Assembly (NCBI GenBank): GCA_036924085.1
Contig: JAVGWX010000019.1
Coordinates: 5,163,641 to 5,227,640, forward strand
Source of the DNA: Ariolimax columbianus
Lineage: Eukaryota > Mollusca > Gastropoda > Stylommatophora > Arionidae
DNA length: 64,000 bases
Direction of reading: 5' to 3'
This document shows positions 45,980-57,404 of the stretch, piece by piece. A model generated the notes under the pieces. That model saw only the letters and a list, made by a program, of their open reading frames with translations, did no database searches and was not told the origin of the DNA. A program made the translations under genes and the position numbers. How positions within the stretch are numbered: position 1 is the stretch's first letter; every line of letters starts with the position of its first letter.

Positions 45980-46011
<32 letters not shown>

Positions 46012-46065
46012 AGAAAAAGCGGAAGAAGAAAAAGAAGAAGAAGAGGAAGAAGAAGAAGGAATCGT
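45745..46065. repeat. GAA/GAG microsatellite-like tract
   Basis: More than 300 bases of almost pure purine (gaa, gag, gga). The Glu-rich plus ORF and Phe/Leu-rich minus ORFs are artefacts. Such tracts can form triplex DNA. Confidence 0.97.
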
Positions 46066-46444
46066 AAGACTGTCTTGCAGCTCCTATGAAAAGAATACTC
46101 TGATAACAAAACACAAACAAGAATCATCTAATGAACTATTCAGATCCTGCTCTGTCATCGATGTATCCAGTAGAAGGTATCACGAAAGGCGGATGCATAG
46201 GAAGAGATAAAGGAGACAAGATAACAGAGAGAAGGACTGAGAATACCACCATCAAATGTAAAGAATCCAGGTAATAAGGTAATCCACTTGGGTCCGGAAG
46301 GCTTTGCACGCAAAACAAGAACTTCTTCACACATGGATATATACTTGTGTCAGTAACATTGAGGATATCTAATTATAGTGGATATGTGTGTGTGTGTTCG
46401 TGTGTATGTGTGTTCGTGTGCGTGTGTATTTGGGCGTGCCCGCG

Positions 46445-46997
46445 TACGTATTTATGTTCAGTTCAGTTCATCCCGTAACCCATCAGGTCGTTGGGGAACA
46501 CATTAAGACATGAAAAACCCACGCCAGCTCTCTCTGTCTGTCGCCGCCTGACGCATCTCACCGGGACAAAGGCCTGACCACTCATTGATGTTGTCCACCC
46601 TTCTCTTCCTTGGACGTCCTCGCCCTCTCTGACCCGGTACGGATCCAAAGAGTATCGAGTTGGGAAATCCGTTTGACCTCGCGACGTGCCCGCACCAGGC
46701 CATCTTTCGTCTTTTGATAGTTGTGAACAGATCTTCAAAATGACCAATAGCGTCTTCAACTCTCTGACGGATGTCTACGTTCGTGACACGATCTTTATAT
46801 GTAACATTTAGGAGTTTTCTATAGCACCACATTTCCATTGCACGTATTCTGCCCTGGATATCTGCTGTAATGGTCCAGGTCTCGCAGGCATACAGAGATA
46901 ATGACAGCACGTATTTATGTATAAATATGTATATATATTTTATTAACTCTTTCCGTCTTGTCAGACGATAGTAATTGTGCTCTGAAAAGGTATGCAA
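46445..46997 (-). pseudogene. RTE/I-type retrotransposon C-terminus
   Basis: The minus strand from 46900 downward reads YACETWTITADIQGRI, AMEMWCYRKLLNVTYKDRVT, IKRRKMAWCGHVARSNGF, then GRGRPRKRRVDNINEWSGLC, ending near 46450 with PNDLMGYGMN. This is the best-preserved copy of this C-terminal module in the window; 20990-21300 and 24895-25400 are relatives. The RT palm is not present here. Confidence 0.82.
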
Positions 46998-47760
46998 CTA
47001 CAGTCCTTGACGGTAACGAATGTGACTCTTAAGACCAATCTTGGCAGAGAAGCGTCTTCCACAGTGTGTGCAAGGAAAGTCAGGACCGTTTCCGGCATCG
47101 CATGGTGTGGCGTGTCTTCTCAAACTCTGAGTCCTTAGCCAATCAGCAATCAGTATCTCCTTTGTCTGTATTCCATGCTTAATCCTGCCTCTCCTTGCAA
47201 CACAATCCATGGCGTCCTGTTCCCATGATTCCAAATCGATGCCTGCGTCATTCATATCCCTCCTGTATACATCCTTGTATCAAAGTAGTGGCCGGCCCGA
47301 AACCTTTTCCCCAACTGTAACTCCCCATAGAGAAGATATTTTCGTATTCTGCCATCATCCATCCCCCGAGTGTGTCCCAGCCAGCGGAGCCTTCGATGGC
47401 TAAGCATGGGAAAGATTGTGACAGTGCCTGTTCTCTCCAACACTTCTGTGTTGGTGATCTTGCCTTGCCACCCAACCCCCAGGATTCTCCATTAAGAAGA
47501 GTGCTGAGGACATATGCATGGTAAACAAGTGTTTTTGTTTTAACAGTCAGCTTTTTATTCTCCCAGACCCTTTTGGTTAATCTGCTCATTGTTGTTGCTG
47601 CCTTTCCTATCCTGACATTGATCGCTTGGTCCAGGTATAGTTTATTATTAACTGAGGATCCCAAGTACGTAAAGTGATCTATTACATACATATGGTGATT
47701 TATTTGCATCCTGGACCATAACTTGTGTTTTCGTTTTGCTGATTGTTAACCCAAACTCAC
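46998..47760 (-). pseudogene. second retrotransposon C-terminus with zinc-finger end
   Basis: The minus strand reads DHFTYLGSSVNNKLYLDQAI, MSRLTKRVWENKKLTV, then in another frame LRWLGHTRGMDDGRI, then EQDAMDCVARRGRIKHG, and finishes with FPCTHCGRRFSAKIGLKSHI, a C2H2-type finger often found at the end of such polyproteins. At least one frameshift (about 47440) separates the parts. Same general type as 3570-4420. Confidence 0.82.
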
Positions 47761-47999
47761 AGCAGGCACCCGAACATGCAGAAAGTATATATCCTCAAAA
47801 TTAGCACAGATCAGCATGAAGTTACGAAGGTAACTACCCTGACTAGATTAAAATAACAAATTGAGATTGTCAGCAGCAACAAAAAACAAAACAAAAAAAC
47901 AAAACAAAAACAAATCAATCAAAAATCAATAAGAAGTACAATGTTGATGCTATTGTAGATGTTACCTAAATTGAAAAACGTATGGCAGAACGCTAGCAA

Positions 48000-48440
48000 A
48001 ATGACAAAACATTAAGGTTCTGAGGACTTGTATCTTCCCAGTGGGAATGTACGGAAGCAAGACGCGTATAAGGTCACAGACGCAAGGAAAGAGTCTTTTG
48101 AGTTAAAAAACTATAGGAAAGGTCTCAAAACACCATGTAGTTTGAGAAATAAAAGCACATCAATTCCGAAGGAGCTGGATACAGAGCAACATTGGCTAGT
48201 AAATAATGTTACGTCTAGGAAACTAAAATAGTTTGGCTACATCGAACGCCACACCGGTCTAGTAAAAACTATACTGTATGGTTTTGTTACCTGACAAGCG
48301 AGACGGAGGCAGACCGACAAGAACATGGACACAGAACATTAAAGAAGTTCTGAGGTAGACAGTGACAGAGGTGGAAATTCTGGGCAAACATCCAGTCCTT
48401 AAGATCAACTGTTATGAGAGCGACATTCTGCAAGAGACAT
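48000..48440 (+). pseudogene. decayed retrotransposon C-terminal fragment
   Basis: Several frames give FGYIERHTGLVKTIL-like and GGRPTRTWTQNIKEVL, the tail signature of RTE/I-type elements. Stops and shifts are common. Confidence 0.5.
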
Positions 48441-48974
48441 GCTCGTCTGTGACGAGTAAACATTTTTCTTGGGTGCTAAAATCCGTTTTTAATAGTTAAT
48501 TACGTTTTTAATGGTAACTACATAACGACTCTCGAACGATTATCAAAGCTATTACGGCTCAAATAGATTGTACAGAAGCTAGTTTATGGTGGGCAATCTA
48601 AATGCACCTCTACTGCCACAATTGAAACTTACCAAAGTGATCGATAAATGGTACTTCAGTGCAAAAATTACCAAGGATGATCAAGGACACTCACGCCATG
48701 CCCAGACAGTAATGCATTTTTTGTTTAGAAGAAATATTCAAATACTGTGTAAGTAATGCAATATATTTTGCGTTCAGGAGACTCCAAGTAAATGTCTGGA
48801 ATTGACAAAGATTCAGTGTTGCAACCTAGATAAAAGTGTATCGTATTGTTGTAATATCCGGTTTGCTGCATGCCGTGAGACATGGACAGTGTATATCAGA
48901 CATGCCATACAGCTCAATCGTTTTCACTTGAGCTGTCTAGCTAGGCTGTCCAGGATTATGTGGTAGGACATTTC

Positions 48975-49615
48975 TAACTGAAATTGTTAGTAAATCAGTA
49001 ACATGTTAAGTTTCATACACTTCTGAAATTGTTCGTAAATCAGTAAAATATTACGCTTCATAAACTTCTGAAATTGTTATAAATCAGTAATATGTTAAGC
49101 TTCATACACTTCTGAAATTGTTCGTAAATCAGTAAAATATTACGCTTCAAACACTTCTGAAATTGTTAGTAAATCAGTAATATGTTACGCTTCATACACT
49201 TCTGAAATTGTTAGTAAATCAGTAATATGTTACGCTTCATACACTTCTGAAATTGTTAGTAAATCAGTAATATGTTAAGCTTCATACACTTCTGAAATTG
49301 TTAGTAAATCAGTAATATGTTACGCTTCATACACTTCTGAAATTGTTAGTAAATCAGTAATATGTTAAGCTTCATACACTTCTGAAATTGTTAGTAAATC
49401 AGTAATATCTTAAGCTTCATACACTTCTGAAATTGTTAGTGAATCAGTAAAATATTACGCTTCATACACTTCTGAAATTGTTGGTAAATCAGTAATATGT
49501 TACGCTTTATACACTTCTGAAATTGTTAATAAATCAGTAATATGTTACGCTTCATACACTTCTGAAATTTTTAGCATATCAGTAATATGTTAAGCTTCAT
49601 ATACTTCTGAAATTG
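48975..49615. repeat. 45-bp minisatellite, 14 copies
   Basis: The unit is gttacgcttcatacacttct plus gaaattgttagtaaatcagt plus aatat. Variation is limited (tacgctt or taagctt). Confidence 0.96.
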
Positions 49616-50152
49616 GCTCAACTTTGTTGGACAGGACACGTTTTTCGAATGTCAGATACACGCAGGTCATTGACGAGCTCAAAACAGGCTTACTCTCACT
49701 AGGAGGGCATAAGAAGCGCTAAGACTCCTTAAAGTGTCTATCAAATGCTTCCATATTGATACCACTTCCATATTGATACTTTCCTGGCATATCCAGGTAT
49801 GGCGGTCAACTTGAAGAGCTTATTTTACACCGTGTCTTGTTTTTGTGGGGATTTGTTAGTTTTCGTTCATTTCTTGTCCCTGCCGAATATCTTTTGACCG
49901 AAACGTATATGTCGTTTTGTTTCAGTCACTGAGCCATTACCTGTATATGTTTTTATCAATTTGTTACACTTTGAAACATTTACTCAGACTGAAATGAATG
50001 TGTTATTGTGTACCTTGTTGACAGCTTGTCACTGCCGCCTGCAAGAAATCCCCACCTTCGTGCTATAACTATGTGTTGGTTTGAATGACCTAATATGGCC
50101 ACCGAAGGTGTAGCTTGTTTTACAACGAATTGTTTTCGACGTGTATTTTTAG
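49616..50152. other. intron before B2
   Basis: Decayed LINE-like words near 49630 (TGGACAGGACACG), otherwise nothing recognised. Ends in the acceptor of B2. Confidence 0.4.
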
Positions 50153-50357
50153 GAGTGCTATGTGAACATTAGATCCTGTAGCAGTATTACAACGTATGGC
50201 TGCTATTGCTTATATGTTTCTGATATTGAATACAAAGTAGTTCTCAACATAACAAGCACACTAAGTTTGAGCAACGCAAAAGTTAGAATGGTGTGGTCCA
50301 CTAAGGATCTCCAGAACATCATAACGAGCGACAACTGGCTAATTCCTAAGATTTATG
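50153..50357 (+). CDS. plus-strand receptor-like gene: B2 exon
   Basis: The 205-base exon follows acceptor gtgtatttttag in phase 0 and ends in phase 1 at G|GTGAGT. It encodes 68 residues: ECYVNIRSCSSITTYGCYC, then LYVSDIEYKVVLNITSTLSL, then an alternating strand and turn segment with W48 and NIIT, ending WLIPKIY. The minus-strand B2 (20703-20904) aligns with a single-residue offset at C2, [GD]CY, N-x-T, W and NxI. Four extra cysteines (positions 9, 19 and neighbours) are specific to this copy, which may form additional disulfides. It is followed by a possible A-like exon after only 108 bases and by the clear A exon at 61622. Confidence 0.72.
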
Positions 50358-50465
50358 GTGAGTAATCTTTGAGGTAAAACTTATGTTTCAGTTTATTTCA
50401 AATCACTTTTAGGTATATATCATGATATCAAACATCGTTTCATTGCCTATTAATTCTATATTTAG

Positions 50466-50713
50466 AGACGTTTGCAACTCCTGAGATTTCTCTATCATAC
50501 TCCATGATAATTCTTAGCTTTTTGATCTGTTCAAGATCTTTCTGGTCTGAAATTTCTATATTATTCTCTCAGATTTCCCTAAAAATTACCTGTTATACCA
50601 CCAAGAATGTTGCTGGTCAAGACTTTCACACTCATTTCCAGAGTGTAATTCCGTACCATTTACTAAATTTAAAATTACTAGATTTTGAATTGTGTATTCA
50701 AGACTTATTTTAA
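50466..50713 (+). pseudogene. possible degenerate A-like exon after B2
   Basis: An acceptor (ctatatttag) opens a frame in phase 1, as expected after B2. It reads ETFATPEISLSYSMIIL and later ISLKITCYTTKNVAGQ, faintly like the N-terminal half of the A domains (ETF start, IIL, a beta strand ending in C). The cysteine spacing is not kept (one C instead of CC), the frame runs into a stop at 50711, and no good donor is seen. It may be a dead duplicate of the A exon, or an alternative terminal exon giving a secreted form. Confidence 0.3.
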
Positions 50714-50915
50714 CTGTCTTATCTTTGAAAGCCGTCCTCAGTTTTAACTGTTCTATCTTTGAAAGCCGCCCTCATTTTTAGCTTTTTTATCTTTTAAAGC
50801 TGCTCTCAGTTTTAACTGTCTTATCTTTGAAAGCCGCTCTCAGTTTTAACTGTCTAATCTTTGAAATCCGCCCTCAGTTTTAACAGTCCCATCTTTGAAA
50901 GCCACCCTCAGTTTT
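50705..50915. repeat. 34-bp minisatellite, 6 copies
   Basis: The unit is ctgtcttatctttgaaagcc plus gccctcagttttaa, with drift. Confidence 0.92.
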
Positions 50916-50928
50916 GCTGCATTAGTTG

Positions 50929-51218
50929 CTAATCAGCGGGTGTCTTCTCTTTGAGCTCATATCCCAAAAGGACATGTCTCCTTCGCCAATCTCTAGTAAA
51001 ATCGTTTTCTGGATTGTTATCTGCCCATATGAAAGAGTGATGGATCCTAAGGGGACACAAATAGATGTGACCAAGTCATGGTGGGTCCCGAGGAGACACA
51101 AAAAATTAATCCCTCTAGCACGGTTTGGGATTGCTCGGACGGATAACTTGAGAGCTTTTGCCGAACAAGAAACAATCTTTGTCTTACTCTCCGCGACCAA
51201 TCGTCAAAGAATAGCAGG
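50929..51218 (+). other. unassigned open frame with possible splice borders
   Basis: The frame carries KIVFWIVICPYERVMDPKG, TKSWWVPRRHKKLIPLARFG and NLRAFAEQETIFVLLSATN and stops just after AGCAG|GTGGGT, a fair donor in phase 1. An AG after a weak pyrimidine run lies at 50969-50970. I recognise no family; it may be part of the plus-strand gene or a transposon relic. Confidence 0.3.
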
Positions 51219-51219
51219 T

Positions 51220-51967
51220 GGGTAGCAGTGATTAACACGTTATCAGTGAGCGGCTATGACGTTACCCAGCCAAAAGTGATGCAAGTATAGACCGCGTTGG
51301 TCAAGGCCCATATTACCTGAACTGCAGTTCATGGCCACATGCAGTCTAGTCAAGAACAACATTAAGTTTAGCGACTACTTATCTGTGCCCACCATTATTA
51401 TTAGTAGGGGTACATGCCAAGGAAAGGATATGTGTGGGAGGCAAGAACAGGAAGCATATTAGGTCCACTAGTTGTCAAGAATAGACTTTCGTTGTGTCGA
51501 GTTTGTCACGGGATTAGAGCAAGGATAGCCCAATGCAAATAGAACAAAGAAGATTCAACGAAGGGCAGTGGTTAGAACACGGGCGTCTGGCATACAAGAC
51601 AGGGATGTAGCTTTGAGAGGTCATTCTCAAAGATACTTACCTCATCCAAGTCTCACTCTGGAGTTAAAACGAACACATACGCACTGTTACACAACTTTAA
51701 TAGGCGCCCTAAGGGTGATGCCCTTACATTGCACTTTGGTTGAGGTTGACTACTGAGATCACCCTAACTAGCATAGGTACACACAGACACACACACGTAT
51801 CCAAGCAGTGGTTCATAAATCCTGATATCGCCTGTTGTTTGACATAGGATCGATTTTTGTTGTTTGACCTAGGCACTGAGTCTCCAACTAGACCTACAAA
51901 TAGAACGACGTGATAGCTTTGTTCGAGAATAGATCACACGGGCAGAACCGAACGCTTTTCATAGGAA
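51220..51967. other. intronic sequence, no gene recognised
   Basis: No ORF or repeat supported. Short CA-rich stretch near 51780. Confidence 0.4.
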
Positions 51968-51969
51968 TA

Positions 51970-53288
51970 CAAGGAGCTTTTAATAAGTCTTTACCCTGAC
52001 TTTGAACGAGTAGGAGGTGAAAGTTGCAATTTGGCACATTTGTAGCTCATTCAATTTATACTTGAATTAAGAAGTATGAATTTTCCTCCTTGACGGGTTT
52101 ACCCAGTATGGTGCAGGGCTCAACAAACATTATTATTGGTATCTGCTACTCCAACTGTTTGTCAGAACAATGGAGAAATCAGAGGTCAGAACTGTGATAA
52201 AATTCTTGATGTTGCAGGGAAAAACACCTACAGAAATACACAGAGAGATGGAACCAGTGTGTGAGGAATTCTGTCCTTTGCATGCTTCTGTAAAAAACTG
52301 GTGTAGGCAGTTTAAGTGTGGCCGTTCTCATGTTGCTGATCGTCCAGATCAGGAAGACCATCCTCAGAGTGCAGCGATGAAAATGCTGCAAGAGTGAAGA
52401 AAAGCATTGACCAGGATAGGAAATGACCATTGCAGAGATCTCTAGGTCAATAAAACTGAATGAAAGTTCAGTTTTTAGACTTTTACACAACATAATGAAC
52501 ATGAGAAAAGTGTGTGCCCGCTGGGTCCCACGTCTGCTGACATGTGAACAGAAACAAACGAGGGCTGATTGCTGTGGCCAGTTGCTCAAAATGTGTCGGT
52601 CGAAAAACATGTTGTCGACCATGGTGTCAGTAGATAAGACTTGGTTTCACCATTATGACCCAAAATCAAAAATTTCAAACATGCAGTGGAAAACCCCGGA
52701 CTCACCAACACATGTCAAGCCAAGAGCACATAAATATGCAAGAAAAGTGATGCTGACTGTTTTTTGAGACGTCAAAGGTGTCATATTGAAAGATTACCTG
52801 CCTCATATCAATACGGCTAATGAGCAATAGTATGCAGATCTCCTTACCAAACTAAGAAAGACTGTGACCAGAAAACGAGGGATAGCGCGCACTCAAATTC
52901 TGCCTTTGCTTCAAGACAACGCGCCCTCCCATAAAGCAAGGCTTGTGCTGCAAACAGCCAACGATTTGAATATTGCAATTCTTTCACTCCCACCATATTC
53001 TCCAGATTTAGCTCCATCAGACTTTTTTATTTTCCCAAAACTTAAAAAACAGCTGAAAAGAAATCATTTTGACAGTGACGAAGATGTCATACTGACTTGT
53101 GATAAATGGTTTAGTTCGGAAACTAGGTTACTTTATTCTGAAGGTCCTTTCAAGATTACACAAAAAAGGGCAGAAATTTATAAATTCAGGTGGTGGCCAC
53201 ATTGAGATGGAATAAGCTCTGTGCCAAATTTCAACTTTCTCCTCCTACTCCTTCATGGTCAGAGTAAAGACTTATGACAAGCCCCGTG
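51970..53288 (+). mobile_element. mariner-like transposon (D,D34D), nearly full length, inactivated
   Basis: Terminal inverted repeats of about 31 bp (caaggagcttttaataagtc at the left, partner ending acttatgacaagccccgtg at the right) are flanked by TA at 51968-51969 and 53289-53290. The transposase starts at 52170 (MEKSEVRTVIKFLMLQGKTP), with the N-terminal helix-turn-helix (KNWCRQFKCGRSHV). Catalytic blocks are VDKTWFHHYDPKSK (first Asp region, D preceded by V, K replacing E), LLQDNAPSHKARL and YSPDLAPSDFFIFPK. Breaks: a stop at 52395-52397, a frameshift shortly after, stops at 52765-52767 and near 52830. Same family as 18307-19396, which it complements in the N-terminus. Confidence 0.94.
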
Positions 53289-53290
53289 TA

Positions 53291-53535
53291 TATTTTTACA
53301 AGGAAATCTGAAAGCTCTGATCCATAGAAGATGTGAGAGCTAAGACGAAAACAATTAGCATTCCAGAAGACGTGAAACAATAGAAGAGAACTTAGAATTG
53401 ACTTTTCAAGATGTATTGTGTCAAAAACCGATGAGTCCAGATTAATAAGACCGATTGGGGAGGGGGGGGGGGGGGACTGGGCAAAAATATAACATGGAAT
53501 CCATCTGTGGACTTGCAGGATACCACTGAGCGGTA
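53291..53535. other. intronic sequence with a G run
   Basis: Contains a G tract at 53457-53475. No other feature. Confidence 0.5.
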
Positions 53536-53863
53536 TTTCTTCTTCTTCTTCATCGTACGCTGTTTACAGCGATATTTACGTTGCACTGTTTTATTTTGTT
53601 AAGCCTGTGGCTCAGTGCATCCGATTTCAACAGGCGTTTCTGTAGGGTTGCCCTCCTTAGCTTTTGGCTGTCCCCAGCCTTACTGCAAGGCAGCAGTTGT
53701 TTTTGGTCAGAGTTGTCACTCTTTGGGAAGTTGTCTTGCAGGACTATCGAGTCTTCCCCACTCTTGTCTATAGGGTTTGACAATGATATGATATGATGGA
53801 CTATGTACTAGTTTGTACTATCCCGGAAGAGAGGCAGTCCAGTGTGACTGTGTCTCAGGATCG

Positions 53864-54085
53864 TCACGTCCTGCCAGAAACGTAGCATATGCATGTGAGT
53901 GAGGTATCTCTTTGCTCTTTGTATTTTCTCGGCTCATCTGCAGTGATGGTACGCCTAGCATTCCCCGCCACCTGGGAGGTTGTCACAATAGGGCTGAGGG
54001 TGCAATATCCGCTGGACTGCATCTCTTCTTTGTCCATTGGGATGACTGATAGCAGACAGAGGTAAAGAGCAAGGCAGGAGTGCAT
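53864..54085 (-). CDS. short ORF of the rRNA-derived element, 73 codons
   Basis: Reads MHSCLALYLCLLSVIP, then DKEEMQSSGYCTLSPIVTTS, then VAGNARRTITADEPRK and ends TCICYVSGRT. The hydrophobic N-terminus resembles a signal peptide. The copy at 32937-33158 has the same frame with one stop. Not recognised; expression unproven. Confidence 0.35.
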   Translation of the reverse strand: MHSCLALYLCLLSVIPMDKEEMQSSGYCTLSPIVTTSQVAGNARRTITADEPRKYKEQRDTSLTCICYVSGRT

Positions 54086-54384
54086 TTATCCAGGTGCATT
54101 TCTGCAGCTCGACCGGGCCGGGCTGAAACGCAAGCCCCATGTCCCAGCCATGTCGTAGCCTCCCATCACAGCGGTGCTGAGATCTAGGAAGGGGTTTTGG
54201 CTTAGAGGGTTTCGGCCGTAGTCTCTCAGATGGTAGCTTCGCACCATTGGCTTATCAGCCAAGCACGTGGACCAAATGTCAGCGACCTGTGATTTATCTC
54301 GAAGGAGTGCATTTGACCAGGGGACAAACCTGGTCACGGCACGGAGATGGTGTTCGCCTGGTGTGAGGACATATCTCAAGGTCA

Positions 54385-54850
54385 AGGGTTGAGTCTCAGC
54401 AGTTCGCAGTGAGGTAGCTGATCTACTATTTAGGACACCCCGACCGAGAACTAAGTTGTCTACAAATGGTTTCATACCTCATCGCCGTATAGGGTGAATA
54501 TCGAGCAGCTTCCCGCCCGCTTTGATCGGCGGACGGCAAAGACCTCTTTCTGCGGCTTGACCGGGCTGGAGCGGGAGCCCCAGGTACCCACCATGTTGAA
54601 GCCTCCCTTTGCAATCGTGCTGAGCTTTTGGGCGGGATTATGGCTTAGAGGCGTTCGGCCGTAATCCCTCACCTTGTAGCCTCGCGCCGTTGGCTTATCA
54701 GCCTAGTACCAGAACCAAATATCTGCGGCTCCTCTCGAGTTGAGCAGGATTACCGTAGCAACGCCCTGTCATTAGTAGGGTAAGACTGACCTGTCTTCCG
54801 ATGGTCTATTTCCAGCACCCGTTCACTATTAGACCAGACGAGTTAATAGA
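54385..54850 (-). pseudogene. 28S rRNA 3'-end fragment (decayed)
   Basis: The minus strand contains gacaggtcagtcttacccta, gtaatcctgctcaactcgag, gctgataagccaacggcg, gaacgcctctaagccataat and ctcggtcggggtgtcctaaa, in the order found at the 3' end of metazoan 28S. Multiple substitutions exclude a functional gene. Similar but shorter segments flank it on both sides. Confidence 0.8.
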
Positions 54851-54964
54851 GGACTTTTTGTTTGTCAGTGACCAGGTATCTGAAATCTGCGGTTTCTGCG
54901 GGGTTAAACACGATTTCCGTAGCGTTCTTTCATTAGAAGGTTAAGGAGCTGACTTGTCTTCCGT

Positions 54965-55098
54965 GAGTCTAATACCATCTAAGGAACCTCGACTGATTTA
55001 ATGAGCCATTCGCGGTTTCACCGTGAGACAGTGAACTTAGAAATGCATGGCTTAATCTTTGAGACAAGCATATGACTACTGGCAGGATCAACCAGATA
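54965..55098 (-). pseudogene. 18S rRNA 5'-end fragment
   Basis: The minus strand begins TATCTGGTTGATCCTGCCAG and continues agtcatatgcttgtctcaaa, gccatgcatttctaagttca, ctcacggtgaaaccgcgaat and aatcagtcgaggttccttag, the universally conserved 5' end of 18S. After gatggtattagact it diverges into 28S-like sequence. Only ~134 nt are present, so it cannot be a working rRNA gene. Confidence 0.93.
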
Positions 55099-55892
55099 TC
55101 TGTCGGAGACGTACGTACCGCACACACCGGTCGGCGGAGGACGGGTGTGTAAAAAGCCTCACTGGGACGGCCGCAGGGACCGACTGACGAACGGAAGGAC
55201 GGTTGTTCCCCCCGTCCCTCACTCCGTCGACCTAGGACCGCCTGACAGGGGCCCCTACACACACCAGACGACCGACCGACCGGGCTCGCTCGAGGAGGGA
55301 TGGCAGCGCTCTGTGCAGAACGGATCCCAACGACCCCGGCGATGAATTTCACTGGGACTAGAGACAATTTGGCCTGCCGGCCTGCACTTCTCCCGATGGT
55401 TGGTCGGGAGAACACAGGGCCTTCAGGCACGATTCCTGCTTTCCATTTGCCGGTCACAAGCTCTTTGCGAGAGTCTGACCACAGCTAGACGAACTGTCGA
55501 GCTCTGCTATAAGCTTTTTAAAAATCACCACCGACTGTCAAAGTTTCTCGTTACGGACCAGAGCAGCGCACCTCATTGGAGGCCACGACACAAAAAACCG
55601 CTTCCCGATACCTCTACGGGGAAAAGCGGGCAAGCGTTTTCCGCAAGCCCGCGCTATCGCTCCGTCTGGCGGGACTGATATCGCTTTACGAACACTGGTT
55701 GAGATTGAATCGCGGCGGCGAGACACCTACCCCAGATACTGAACGGTACGATTATGATTAGTTAGGTGTATGAGAATATACTTCCGCGCATAAATAGAAG
55801 AATTAGTTCACTAGAGACATTTGTCACAAATAGATAAACCATTGTTTGGCTTTACATTCAAACTTTTTTATTGTGTAATATGCCATGCGCTA

Positions 55893-56337
<445 letters not shown>

Positions 56338-57404
56338 TAAGCTGTGTACGGCTACCGTAATGTCTCGCCTCTAAGCTGTGTACGGCTACCGTAATGTCTC
56401 GCCTCTAAGCTTTGTACGGCTACCGTAATGTCTCGCCTCTAAGCTTTGTACGGCTACCGTAATGTCTCGCCTCTAAGCTGTGTACGGCTACCGTAATGTC
56501 TCGCCTCTAAGCTGTGTACGGCTACCGTAATGTCTCGCCTCTAAGCTGTGTACGGCTACCGTAATGTCTCGCCTCTAAGCTGTGTACGGCTACCGTAATG
56601 TCTCGCCTCTAAGCTGTGTACGGCTACCGTAATGTCTCGCCTCTAAGCTGTGTACGGCTACCGTAATGTCTCGCCTCTAAGCTGTGTACGGCTACCGTTA
56701 TGTCTCGCCTATAAGCTTTGTACGGCTACCGTAATGTCTCGCCTCTAAGCTGTGTACGGCTACCGTAATGTCTCGCCTCTAAGCTGTGTACGGCTACCGT
56801 AATGTCTCGCCTCTAAGCTGTGTACGGCTACCGTAATGTCTCGCCTCTAAGCTGTGTACGGCTACCGTAATGTCTCGCCTCTAAGCTGTGTACGGCTACC
56901 GTTATGTCTCGCCTATAAGCTTTGTACGGCTACCGTAATGTCTCGCCTCTAAGCTGTGTACGGCTACCGTAATGTCTCGCCTCTAAGCTGTGTACGGCTA
57001 CCGTAATGTCTCGCCTCTAAGCTTTGTACGGCTACCGTAATGTCTCGCCTCTAAGCTGTGTACGGCTACCGTTATGTCTCGCCTATAAGCTTTGTACGGC
57101 TACCGTAATGTCTCGCCTCTAAGCTGTGTACGGCTACCGTTATGTCTCGCCTATAAGCTTTGTACGGCTACCGTAATGTCTCGCCTCTAAGCTGTGTACG
57201 GCTACCGTAATGTCTCGCCTATAAGCTGTGTACGGCTACCGTAATGTCTCGCCTATAAGCTGTGTACGGCTACCGTAATGTCTCGCCTCTAAGCTTTGTA
57301 CGGCTACCGTTATGTCTCGCCTATAAGCTTTGTACGGCTACCGTAATGTCTCGCCTCTAAGCTGTGTACGGCTACCGTAATGTCTCGCCTCTAAGCTTTG
57401 TACC
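56338..57404. repeat. 34-bp minisatellite, 31 copies, highly uniform
   Basis: The unit is ctaagctgtgtacggctacc plus gtaatgtctcgcct. Variation is limited to tgtgtacgg/tttgtacgg, gtaatg/gttatg and ctctaag/ctataag. The last two changes usually occur together with the tttgtacgg form in the next unit, showing amplification of multi-unit blocks. Confidence 0.98.

Larger units (their letters stand above)
53538..55737 (-). mobile_element. rRNA-derived chimeric retroelement, long copy
   Basis: Read on the minus strand, it starts with GC-rich sequence (55737-55099) whose position, directly before 18S, fits a 5' external transcribed spacer. It then has the first ~130 nt of 18S rRNA, then 28S-like segments (about 54960-54850, 54850-54385 and 54385-54130), then the ORF also seen in the other copy (54085-53864), and a unique 3' region ending cagcgtacgatgaagaagaa. 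It is about 90% similar by eye to 32348-33483 where they overlap. Possible decayed target duplications are actgagcggtat (53526-53537) and actgaacggtac (55738-55749). If the left end is the pre-rRNA start, the element might carry Pol I promoter-proximal sequence; that is speculation. Confidence 0.72.

Noticed and set aside
45669..46210. Glu-rich and Phe/Leu-rich ORFs
   Set aside because: GAA microsatellite read in different frames.
53538..55737. Part of a working rDNA array
   Set aside because: 18S stops after ~134 nt, 28S parts are repeated and diverged, and a GAA-tailed 3' end shared with a dispersed copy shows it is a retroelement.
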